From contig BFEA01000065.1 in assembly GCA_003427395.1 (NCBI GenBank), positions 2,924,759-2,961,935 on the forward strand: a stretch of DNA of 37,177 nt, written 5' to 3'. Shown in pieces: positions 19,617 to 29,512 of the stretch (positions are counted from its first letter, which is position 1; every line of letters starts with the position of its first letter). The notes beneath the pieces are model-generated. The model made no database searches and was not told the origin of the DNA. It saw only the letters and a program-made list of their open reading frames with translations. Position numbers and translations under genes: made by a program. Source of the DNA: Chara braunii (Eukaryota > Streptophyta > Charophyceae > Charales > Characeae).

Positions 19617-20568
19617 TGCAATCAGACTCTCTTTCTTTTCCACTTCGCAGTCATGCAAACAGATGGTGAATCACACTGGCGCACAGCACCCACTCAAAGA
19701 TCGAAGATATGGAAGTCGAAACACAGTTCAGATGCAAGCTCGCTTCAACAGGCTATGGGGCAGTAGCGCCTGTACAACTCAACTCTCGTCACTCTGGCCA
19801 ACACCACTGCTCGCACTCACTCACTCTGGATCACCCTGGATATCCCACATGCATACACACACTCTCGTACTCATACACTCGCCTATCAGCTATGGCGTAA
19901 ATGGCCGCTGTCCCTCTCCTAGCTATGTCTAACTATCTCCTTCAGCCCACTTCGTCTTCGGGCACTCTGCAGACCACCTCGCACAAGCCGCTCAAGCAGC
20001 GCTTCCGCATGGCTTACGCAGGAATGAATGCATGGCTGGGTGCTCCCTCTTAATTTATACTTCTGTTCGCTGCTGGTCTGCCCCTTTTCCGCCGGGCCCC
20101 TGGTGTACACAGTCCATACGGTACTTGCTGACTGGACTAAGTGCGACTGGGACTGGGTACCGCTGACTCAGCAAGGGTGGACTTCACCACTTGCCCACTT
20201 GCCTCTAGTCTGCTGTGAGCAACGTTGGAAGGGCCACTTCCAGACCTTCCGGAAGTCTGTGGACTTGGCCCTTCGACACTGTAGCAGCTACGACCTTGAC
20301 CTTTCAGGACTGTAGCAGCTACGAATTTGAACTTTCAGAAGAGCTACAGCTATGACTTCTAGAACTCGCTAAGACCTCTACCCGACAGGTCTACAGATCG
20401 AACCCCTACAACCTACGGACCTACGACAGCCTACCAACTGTTGCGAATACACAGGTCACAGGTTCAACTCTCGGGGTCGACACAGGTACTGTACACATGT
20501 AAGGTAAGGACTAGGGATCGAGCCCTGGGATCTGGATTCGCTACTGCTAACAGGTGAATACCGTTTCA
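19617..20568 (-). repeat. 5' LTR of the Ty3/gypsy element (952 bp)
   Basis: Starts TGAAACGGTATTCACC and ends GATTGCA on minus, so it has canonical TG...CA ends. It is about 95% identical by eye to 4060-5008. The PBS follows on one side and the CTAA duplication and resumed LINE B frame on the other. It would hold the element's promoter. Confidence 0.92.
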
Positions 20569-22721
20569 CTAACTAGACAGGCCTTGCCGTGGACCAAGAT
20601 GGCCTTGGATAGCATAAGGAACTTGGCACCTGTTAGGACCCCTCCCAACATGAGCGGCCTGTTCTGGATAATGGCCAGAGAATGGTCAATTGGGACAGGA
20701 AGGCCTCGAAGGAGTACCCTACCTCAATCACCGGAACAGGTCACCCCGACCCCAACCCCATACTGGAAGCCAACCCTAAAGGCCTGGCGCCGACTCATGC
20801 CATGTAAACTCGGCGCTCCTAACAGCAAAGAGGAAGTGCTCAGACAACCCCTATTCTGCAACCTATGGATTACGGACACAGAGGGCAACCCCTGGACCCT
20901 GCACCCCAAACACCGGAGATGGTTGTCCTGGCTATAAAAAGGGGTATGGCAGGTCAAACACCTATGGTCAGAGGAACTAAGGGATTGGGCAGCAGAACAG
21001 GAGATGTGAATCCCTCTGAAGGGATGCCACTCTCTCGAAACCAATATCTATCTGGTACGACAGAGCATCCCTCACCTATGGATAGCCCTGCTGAAAGAAG
21101 AGTTCACATGGAAAGCCGGGGACTGGGGCCTACTTATCACTCAGGTCCAACCCAGGAGAGTGTACCACTTCATCAGTCGCCTCACGGGAACAAGATACCA
21201 GGCCAAGTTTGTCTCGTACCCGACTGACAGTTAGAACCTCCAGAAATCAATAATTCGAAACTCTGACCCTCAGGTTGAGATCTTAGAAACTTTCACACTC
21301 AGGAAGGTCAGGGTCCCTCAAACTAAGCCATGGGTGATCTTCCAACCAGAACACAGCATCAAGGACTTGGAATTCGACCCCAAGGAGTGGGTCTGGAGAC
21401 AAGACAAAATGAGCAAAACAAGAACAATATTTGAATACGACGTTAAGTTCGGATACGATCTTGGACTGCAAACGGCGAACCCGAACCCCGAACTGATAGA
21501 GAAATGGAGAAAGCTACTTCAGTCAACCCAACAGTATATTTCACCATTCCATGGGCGAAATACCTCCCCATCAGACCGGTAAGAATCTGTAGCATGCAAT
21601 GGCTGATAGCCCACGTGGCCCTACCTGTCAATCCGTGGCTCCACAAAAGGAGAAAACACTCAGATGTTATGATCCTGTCCAATTTCGAAGTACACATTCA
21701 TGAGAAAGTACAATGCCGTCCAATTGCAAAAAGAAATGAATGAACTTGAGAGGAGAGAGAGGGAAAGAAGAAGAAGAAGATGTGTACACCAGCAATGACC
21801 AATGATAATTCCCTTCTTCTTCGCCAACCACTCTCCTCCTCCTTATCTCCTCCCCTCTTATTCAAACAAGAAATAATAATAATAATAATAATAATAATGT
21901 TTAATGGCTGAACCAGAATCAATGCCCGAATCCCTCTTCTACTTCAGGTACAACATGAGATCCACCATAGCCATGGCCACCTTCCTCCTTCCTCTTCCTG
22001 AAGGCCGAGGCTATGGCGGACTACCAGGGCATTGCCCTGCTGTGCAAAGGACAACACAAAGCAGCTATGGCTGCTCTTGTTCAGGCCGCCATGCCTGACT
22101 CTGCTTCGAAGCTTCTTGGTGCAGCTCTACCCCAGCGGGACCTTCCAGATGCAGCGTCGACCAAGGTGGTGAAGATGGCATCCACCATAGCCAGATAGTA
22201 CCTCTGGCCCCCTCCCTCTTCCTAGTCCTCATCTTCCTCCTCATCCAGCCCGTGCTCCTCCAGCATAGCCGTGGTGGAGAGCTGGGCGCTCTGTCCTCCC
22301 TGGCAGCGCTGCTCCAAGCAGCGTTGCTCCAGCCAGCGCTCCAAGCAGTGTGTCGCCAAACTTGCACACCGAAGAATGAGGAGCACCATGACACCCATCA
22401 TCAAGAAGGACAAGACAGATTGAACAACAGTAGCAGGGCTGACCCTCCTGTGCTTCTTGTGAAGCAAAGCTTATCAGACACGACCGAACACGGCTCTGAG
22501 AGGAATAGCAGAAAAAGGGCAAGCTGACAGTCAATCCTCCATCAGGGAGTAATCAATGCTGGTCAGGGTTCCTTTGGCCATACGGAAGGAAGCGTGAGAC
22601 TGCTCACCATGTACTCTATTCTTTGACTTGCCGGGGGAATAGTAACCGGACTGATGATCCCCAGAATGGACAAGGAGCCAGGACCATAAGGACCTGTTAA
22701 AAAATATAAAAAATAAAAAAT
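20569..22721 (+). pseudogene. LINE B 3' part: ORF2 C-terminus and 3' UTR
   Basis: This resumes the frame broken at 4059 (WTKMALDSIRNLAP near 20590). It continues with PNMSGLFWIMAREW, LRQPLFCNLWITD, LEFDPKEWVW (near 21370), and PVRICSMQWLIAHVALPVNP (near 21577), all in the same order as the LINE at 30445-32104. A stop near 20935 and frameshifts (about 21005, 21230, 21530) show decay. From about 21742 to 22350 the sequence has no LINE homology (see next feature). The 3' UTR returns with CTGACAGTCAATCC and AATCAATGCTGGTCAGGG (22549-22566), then CTTGCCGGGGGAATAG, an A-rich tail (about 22698-22721) and the right duplication. Confidence 0.85.
21742..22350. other. unassigned insertion in LINE B 3' region
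   Basis: LINE homology stops shortly after the block corresponding to the Cys/His cluster (about 21740) and resumes near 22360. The intervening ~0.6 kb holds a GA-rich start, an (AAT)9-10 microsatellite (about 21869-21897) and two copies of ATCCACCATAGCCA (21960 and 22181). It shows no clear ends and no coding motif; it could be a solo LTR or a second small insertion. Boundaries are approximate. Confidence 0.4.
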
Positions 22722-22736
22722 AATGTAAGACAATCA
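22722..22736 (+). repeat. right target-site duplication of LINE B
   Basis: An exact second copy of AATGTAAGACAATCA (see 2888-2902), directly after the A-rich tail. The unique locus resumes with GGCAGGTTCACTG. Confidence 0.85.
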
Positions 22737-24417
22737 GGCAGGTTCACTGTCAGCTGGCCCACTGAAAGAGAGTCCGCAAGGGTTGTCTTCAGTACAGTTC
22801 ACAGTGGACGGTGAACACTGGGCTGCTATTTGTCAGATGAAGAACAAGCTACCTGGTCTGTTTTCTGGATCCAAGTAAACCAGGCCATTTTTGCTCTTCA
22901 TCTTCGTAAGCAGTGGAGAGAGGCGGTCGTGAGTGGAGGAAGGTGCTTGTGAGACTGACATTTGTCTGTGGATTCTGCACTTTTCTCTCTGTGTGATCAT
23001 CTTCTATGCTTGATTTTCATCCCTGCATACAGTTATGCACCTAAAGCATTCAGACAACATGCACCAGCTGAATTCTCTGTGTTTTCTACGGAGCTTTTAA
23101 TTACTTGTTTGTGGTATGTATGCGCTGACATTCATGTGATCAGTGGGTGAAAAACTTCAGGTTTATTCCACTTTTCCTTCGCTCTAGGTGCTCTTCATTT
23201 GCATAATACAACTTACTGCTGCACACTTGTTTGAATCCTGTATTCAGATGACAACTTTCTGCAGAAGTTCCTGAGCGGGATGGGGCGATCTGCAAGTGGT
23301 ACCATTCTTCAGCCTTTAAGGTAAGCTGGTGACACCATGCCCGTGAGCAGATGCAGAAATTTTGAACCTCTCTTCCCCCACCCCTGAGCCCCCTCGGCCT
23401 CTCTAGGCCGCGGCCACTTCAGGGCAGTTTGGCCCTGACATGACAAACTGGGGAAACTGCGAGAGAAGAATGAAGTAGAAACCAAGACGAACAAAAAGCA
23501 AGAGACTACGAAAAATGCGTTATTTAACTTGTTTTAGATTTATTACATAATGATGCTGTTTTCTTGCCACCCCAAACTGTCCGCAATCTCTTTTATGTGA
23601 CGATCATTCCTCTGGCCCCATGCTGCAGCAGGGGAATGTACCAACACTCTGTGACCTTCTCCTTTGCACAGCTACAGATACTGTGACACTCGGCTGTAGC
23701 CGCCATCATCTCTGTCACAATCACTACAATTACATGGGTTCTGCATCCATGTGTGTAGAGGACTGTCCCTCCATTCCTGATTGCAGGCACCCTCCGCATC
23801 CGGACACTATATGTCCATTTTTGGGCGCTATACTGAATGCATGGTCTCTTGTAGTGAGTGTTCTTCCTTCATTTTGGCCTGCAATCGACATGCCATTTGT
23901 TGGCAGTGTATATGCTCAATGCCAACCATCGTGGCAATTGTTGTACCGAGAATGCTCAGCTAGGTCTTCCATGTGCTCATCCATCTCATCCTTACACTGT
24001 GTGTCCTCTCTGCCGTCAAGGACAAACTCATTCTTGAGCCTTTTCTTATCCTCTCCTTTGCCTTCATCTTCATTCCACAACCCGTACTTTCCCTTACTTT
24101 CCCTTTTTCGTTCTTTGTTTGTCTTCTCTTCATCTCTCTTCCCTGTGTTTATCACCTCCCCGTTTACTCTGCCTCTTTCTCACAACGCACAAGTGGGCCG
24201 TTATGGCACACGGGGATGCGCCCAGCTCGTGCTCAACTTCATTACCGTGGCGAGCCTTGTACGTGAAAGACACGGTGAAGGGGGAGTTAAAAGAAGAATG
24301 AGAAAAATGAATGGTTTCAGTGTGCCTCTAATGTTTGTCATGTTCTTTTTATCTTTATCGTTTGTTTCGCAAAGTGCGCTCTTTTAGTTCACAGTTATGT
24401 GGCAATATATTGCGGGG

Positions 24418-24549
24418 TGCCGACCGACACCGACCGGTAGGTGCCAATCAGTGGAATGGTCAGTTGGTCGGCGCCCCTGGATTCGGCACCGACCACCGAC
24501 CAGTAGGTGCTGATCAGTGGAATGGTCGGTTGTTCGGCTCCCGACCAAT
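24418..24549 (+). repeat. two imperfect 66-bp tandem units
   Basis: GACCGGTAGGTGCC...CAGTGGAATGGTCAGTTGGTCGG is repeated as GACCAGTAGGTGCT...CAGTGGAATGGTCGGTTGTTCGG at an offset of 66. Each unit is rich in CCGACC/GGTCGG complementary words and can fold. Confidence 0.75.
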
Positions 24550-25027
24550 CCGGGGTAGCCGACCGTCGGTGCAACTACTCTGGTTAAAGGAGCATATGCC
24601 CGAAAGCTACGAGGGTTCAGGGCTAGCGTACCGAAATGGCTTGCGTCACCAACCAAAAGGGAAAAAACATTCTTGTCAACACCGCGTATTTTGAACTTGG
24701 CACACAACATGATTTCTGGTCGGAAAAGACAGCCTTGGGCGTAGTGGTGGTTTACAATACCTAAACATCTCCTGGACTGACTGACTGCATAAAGATGACA
24801 CACACAAAGTCAACATGTGGTCCTAATTAAAAAATAGTAAGAAAAACAAAGGGATTCTGAACAGAAGCCTGACGTTCAACATTTATCATCTTGCTATCCT
24901 CTGTGCAGTACCGACTCTCTTCTAGTCGTTTGACTGCTTCCCACCAGCCTAACAAGACCTATCTGTGCCCCATGCTCCTCGTAATGTTTCCGAGTGCCTC
25001 TACATTGAGTGTTGCTCTTCTGCTAAG

Positions 25028-25130
25028 AACCCGAAACCCTAAACCCTGAACCCTAAGCCCTAAACCCTAAGCCGTAAACCCTAAACCTTGAAGTTGCTTA
25101 AACCCTAAGTCCTAAACCCTACAGCCTTAA
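25028..25130 (+). repeat. degenerate interstitial telomeric repeat
   Basis: About ten copies of CCCTAAA or close variants (CCCTGAA, CCCTAAG, CCGTAAA), the C-rich strand of the plant-type TTTAGGG telomere repeat. Unit decay and unique sequence on both sides show it is internal, not a chromosome end. Confidence 0.85.
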
Positions 25131-25632
25131 CCTATCATCTCTAGTTTCCGAGTTGTATTAGCCTCCCTGCTAAGGTACGATTTTACTTGTTAGGCCCAAA
25201 TGTCCACTCTGTGTGACGGTGTTCTCACTTCACTAACTTTGTGGTTTTTGATGGGTCCAAATTTGACCTATTCGCCTGTGCTATTCCCCATGATGAAAGT
25301 CAAGTCTGTGGTTTTTCCTCCAGCAATGCAACTCTTCATCCACGCTAGCCATTCCTCTATACTTTGCCAATATCTTCTCAATCTCGCCGTTTGGATGAGA
25401 CATTAGTTCCTCATCTGCTTGCGCTATCTGGTTCATTACCTCACCTTCCTTCTTCAGCAGAACCTTCTTGCCCACTTCCTTTTCATCCATCCCCTAGATG
25501 TCAGGCAGTCCCTGAGCTGTCCAGATCCAGATCTGTACGTCCAAACCAGTCAGCCTGCTAGATGTCCCAGACATCAGGGTGCGTAAATTTTCTGTGACTG
25601 TCAAAAAGGAAACAAATTCTCTGAAAAAGAAG

Positions 25633-25645
25633 AAGTGTAGACTTA
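25633..25645 (+). repeat. left target-site duplication of LINE E
   Basis: AAGTGTAGACTTA is repeated at 27509-27521. A-rich sequence precedes both copies (A-tail on the right side), and LINE ORF2 homology starts just after this copy. Confidence 0.7.
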
Positions 25646-27508
25646 CCCATATAGAACTGAGAGTATCCTTGGGGCCCAAGTTGGGGGGATGTCATAATCT
25701 GCAGGCCAACCTCAACGGCATTCTGGTGTCGATTCCTCAGCAGTGGCTGCAACTCCTAAGAGGAGGAGCGCACTGGCATCAGGGAGATTGGGCAACGTGG
25801 CAGGAAGAGAAGACCCCAGCCACGGCAATGGCCTACATCACCAAAGAGGGGCCCGGTGAAGCCTGGCTAAGAATGGCAATCCACACCATCAAAGACCCAG
25901 GAGCTACCCTCAGTTCACTGGATAAAAAGCTGGATGCCGAGGTGACACTAAAAGAACACCTGCGTAAAAGCAGGGTAATAGAAAATGATGAATACAGCAT
26001 GTTCGCTCCTGCCACTCCGATGCATGAGCTGGAGTTTGACCCCACCGAGTGGGCATGGAAGCTCAAATCAGGCAGTGTGAGGACTGAACAAAACTGGAAT
26101 ATTATTCAATACATGACTAGACTGCGTTACAGATTGAGAAGAAGACAAGCACTTACACCTACCCTGTGCCAAAGATGGCAAGAACACCTGCAAATCTCCC
26201 TGACTGCATTTCCGTGAATCCCCTGAAACTCCGTTTTATCCATCAGGGACATCATCCACCTTGCTCTCCCAGACAGCAGTTGGCTGAAGAAGAGGGGAAG
26301 ACCCAGGCAAACTAGGGATCACCTCAACGAGCTGTGTGCCTTGTGTGACCTGCCGGCGGTGGGAGATGTGCGACAGTGCCTGCTTACACACCCATGCAGA
26401 GCAGATCTGGGAAAGAACAGCTCGATTATGGGAAACTGTTATGGGCGAAGCCCTACCTGAAGACCACCTGACAAGATTGAAAGACTTTACACTGCCAAGT
26501 GGCTGGGAACCATGGGAACTCAAACCGTTTCAACTTTCAACAAATGAGGGGGTACTCCCTCTGGGCAGGGTGGAAAAGAAGATGTCAAGAAACAATAGGG
26601 ACGATCGAAAATCACAGACAAATTTGTTCGCACAACAGGCAAAATAGCGGAAATAAACGAACAATACCTAAAATTCAACTGGGACACGGGTGGGAGCCGA
26701 TACATGCCTCCTGCTCCAGCAAGAGGAAGAATCCTGGCACATCATCTTGTGCATCGATCCGCCGTAACAGTTTCCCGGCCTGGACACGACAAGGATGTGG
26801 ATGAACTCAGGAGTGAACGGTGATAACAGTGGCAAAACATTAGAGCATCACAGAAAAGGGAGCTCGCATTTGCAACTGCAGAACATGCCTGCAATGGGAC
26901 GACCACACAACCGTCGGAAGCCAAAAGGGGATGGCTTTGGCAGAGAATCGGTCAAGGGCGTTCCAAGACCTCCTTATCAGGCTTACGGGAGGGTGTTGTG
27001 GCATAGATATGCAGGGAATAGGGGTGACAGACAATGCTGATAGGGCTCAAGGCCCTGCAAGCGTGAGGCCTTTTTCCGTATTGCGGACAGGAACTCGGGA
27101 AGGAGAGGGGAGGCCTCCTGGTCCATGCTGGGTATCGAAATAGATTTCCTGCATGGCACAATCAGCAGTCCAGGGAACATCGGGGTCAATTCCCACCAGC
27201 TGGTTTATGGGCCGAGCGGCAGAATTACCGTTGATCCCTGCTCGGGGTGGGTTAATCAATACCGCAATGCAATAACGATTGTCGAGGTTCAGCTGGTTAG
27301 CTGCATTTTGTGCTTTTCCGATTGCCTGGGCGGTCAATCCCCTGAAGTCTCCCAGGGCAATCAATGGTGCCGGAAACTACAGGTGCTGGACCCGTTCTCC
27401 AGCAGGTGTTGCTCCCCACCCATAGACAGGAGCCGCCAACCAGAGGTGCTACTGGGGGATGCTTGTATCACCTCTGATGGTATGCCGGACACAATTGGAA
27501 AAAAAAGA
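25646..27508 (+). pseudogene. LINE E, 5'-truncated ORF2 end and 3' UTR
   Basis: A related but more divergent LINE. The open frame to 26217 reads VSLGPKLGGCHNLQANLNGI, IPQQWLQLLRGGAHWHQGDW, MHELEFDPTEWAWKLKS and LTPTLCQRWQEHL, aligning block by block with the 30445-32104 LINE (KGCHRRGSNLL, IPREWKDIL, LEFDPAECAW, NRWRNLL). After a stop the Cys/His cluster (LCALCDLPAVGDVRQCLLTH) and later blocks appear in shifting frames up to about 26720. The 3' UTR carries GCTGGACCCGTTCTCCAGCA and GGTGTTGCTCCCCACC (27386-27421), shared with the 8026-8730 retroposon, and ends in an A-rich tail (27498-27510). The RT domain is absent. Confidence 0.8.
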
Positions 27509-27521
27509 AAGTGTAGACTTA

Positions 27522-28861
27522 AACAGGGACCGGACTGTTACTACCCAGAATAAAAAGGAGCCACTACCGCAAGCCCCTGTCTGGGGGAGGGAGGGGGGGG
27601 AGGAAATTGTGTACAATAATACAGTTGCAAAGGGCGGCCTCCAAATCCCTTGCCAAATCCCAGACAAAAATGAAAAAGGATTTTTTTATGCAGTAATACG
27701 CACCCCTGTAAACCAGCATCGCTCTACAGCCCTTGGGATCATGGCATTGCAAATGCGGCGACAGTCACGCTCGGCCTTCCACACCACCTAAGGCTGCAGC
27801 ACCCAGTGGCCCCAACCCCACAACCGGTTGGTAGCCCAGGGGTCAGGGATGCCTTTTGACAAAATATTTACATATGCACTTGTGGTTTAAACTCCAAACC
27901 CTTTTTAACCACCCTTTATACCTCCTCAGAATCCAGACCCTCATTGAAGCCGAACTCGCTTTTCGGATCCATTTGACATGTGCAAATTTTAATTTGCAAA
28001 AACAATCTACTGACCCCAGACTGAAAAGATGTCTCCCTGGGAAGTGAAGGGTTCCCCAACTTCCCCAGCTTGATGGTCCAGGACGAAAAGGATGGTAACC
28101 TCACTGTCTTTATATTTCCTATTCTCTTGTCGCTATTCTTCATTTCTTTGTCCTTTTCTCCCTGCACCTCCTCCTCCCTCCCGTTCCATCATCATCGCTT
28201 CGTCCTTTTCCCTCCCCTCTCCCTTCGTCCTGCCCCTTCTTTCGCCCTTTAGACTGCGCTGTCCATTGTACGCATCTTGTCGACACGTGTGGCTGACCAG
28301 ATATGGTAGCTGGGAGTGATCGCATGTAATGTTGTGGATGCCATGATTTGCACGCTTACATACCGCACTTCCACATCATATCGGCTTATTATTTGTTATT
28401 TAAGTTATTTCAACTTATTTGGTTTTTCTTGGCATCCTGTGGCGGGTCAGGTTGATCATGAGCATCAAGTACTCATGGACTGTATGAAGTTCAAACTGCC
28501 ATAGTTTGCTTTCGTATTTGCCTTCCATCATGTCCATGCTTTTTCCCCTGATTAACAGGATGTTTTATTATGTCCATGTCAAATTCATTGTGCTACTTTT
28601 AACGAGTCTTTAGTAACTTTTTACTCATGTATACGCCCTCAATATCTCTCCGTTCTCATTCTCCTGTAACCTTATACGTCACAGGTAAAGTTCCCAGTGG
28701 CCCTTGGAGATGAGATCAATAGCTGTTCTAACTTCTAATAGCGTTGCATCCACTTGCATGACCTTCAGACCTTATATTTCTGCTTGAGGATCTTGGAGAA
28801 CCACATGATGTTTCCTGAGTTGCGAACCTACAGCCATGTTAGTTAGGGTTCGTAAGCTTTC
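27522..28861. other. unassigned locus sequence
   Basis: No gene is supported. A minus frame at 27564-27752 contains a few cysteines (CHDPKGC, YYC) but matches no family I can name. A pyrimidine-rich block lies at about 28120-28250. The right end, TGAAACCGGAGAATCACTT (28862-28880), is a target duplication for the LINE pair that follows. Confidence 0.4.
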
Positions 28862-28880
28862 TGAAACCGGAGAATCACTT
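28862..28880. repeat. 19-bp target-site duplication, left copy
   Basis: TGAAACCGGAGAATCACTT is identical to 32109-32127. It abuts a T run (the A-tail of a minus-strand LINE) here and the truncated 5' end of LINE C there, so one event produced the whole 28881-32108 insertion. Confidence 0.9.
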
Positions 28881-29512
28881 TTTTTTTTTTTTTTTTCAAA
28901 ACAAAGGCTCCTTCTATTCTGGGGAGCGTCAGTCCGGTTCCTATTCCACCGGCAAGTCGGAAGATTGACTGTCAGCTTGCCATGACACCCTCTCTCCTCT
29001 CAGACCTGGTGGCTAGGTCCGTCAGATAGTTCTAAATTCCTAGAAAGAGTTTGCCCGGCTGTCTTGTCTGTCCCTTGTACTTCCTTTTANCCATCCTTAC
29101 CCGAGAGCCACCCTGTCCCCTGCCCGAAATTTCTCTACCCTCTCTGAAAATCCCTTAAACCCTTAATCCCTAAACCCTCGACTACTATCCTGCTCTATGA
29201 CACCCTTTCTTCCGTCTTATCCACCCCTCGTGGATGTCTGATCATGGAATGTCTTGTCCACCCGCAGTTGTCTGTTGCTGGTGAGTCCTTCCTGGGGTTG
29301 GGTTATNCCACTCTTTCCAGCCAATACGGTTCTCGTAACTCCGCAATCTTGCCGTTTATCCACCAGTTCTTGCTGAAGGTCCATCTCTCCTTCTTGCGTT
29401 GCTCCGGCTTGTATCATCATATCTGTCTCCACCCAAACTTTATCGCGTGGGGTGGACAGTCCTTCAATCGTTCTGCTGCATCTTTCCATCCATATGAACC
29501 ATAATGTTACCC
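28881..29512 (-). pseudogene. LINE D fragment (ORF2 tail, 3' UTR, A-tail)
   Basis: On minus it starts abruptly in ORF2 (VTLWFIWMERCSRTIEGLST, then PRDKVWVETDMMIQAG), then a 3' UTR with GGAATAGGAACCGGACTGAC also seen in LINES A and B, and ends in a run of 16 A (28881-28896 on plus). The same ORF2 segment is present in LINE C (about 30240-30320), so C and D are two copies, not one element. The 3' UTR includes CCCTAAA-like words (29148-29185). Two single N's fall inside. Confidence 0.85.

Larger units (their letters stand above)
4060..20568 (-). mobile_element. Ty3/gypsy chromovirus-type LTR retrotransposon with nested insertions
   Basis: A complete but dead LTR element on the minus strand. In element order: 5' LTR (20568-19617), initiator-Met-tRNA primer site (19615-19604), leader with an N gap, gag (18273-17139 and 10332 to about 9313), aspartic protease, reverse transcriptase, RNase H, integrase, chromodomain (5066), polypurine tract and 3' LTR (5008-4060). 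The protease-RT-RNaseH-integrase order with a C-terminal chromodomain defines a chromovirus. About 7.5 kb of its 16.5 kb is later insertion (about 10333-17138 and 8026-8730). Gag and pol contain several stops and frameshifts, so it cannot move unaided. It is flanked by the 4-bp duplication CTAA inside LINE B. Confidence 0.92.
22737..25632. other. unassigned locus sequence
   Basis: No gene is supported. The longest frame (23620-24387 plus, 255 codons) is dominated by a pyrimidine-rich tract giving Ser/Phe/Leu strings and overlaps frames on both strands, so I do not call it. A minus frame at 25281-25490 (coiled, Lys/Glu-rich, preceded by an acceptor-like CATCTAG) might be an exon but has no known match. 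The stretch also contains a tandem repeat (24418-24549) and a telomere-like tract (25028-25130). Confidence 0.4.

Noticed and set aside
23620-24387. 255-codon plus-strand frame
   Set aside because: Its composition is that of a pyrimidine-rich tract (Ser/Phe/Leu strings), other frames overlap it on both strands, and no domain is visible.
25028-25130. Chromosome end
   Set aside because: Units are degenerate and unique sequence plus transposons continue on both sides.
27047-27364. 105-codon minus-strand frame with a protein-like look (MIALGDFRGLTAQAIG)
   Set aside because: It lies antisense within the LINE E 3' UTR between its coding end and its A-tail, and matches nothing I know.
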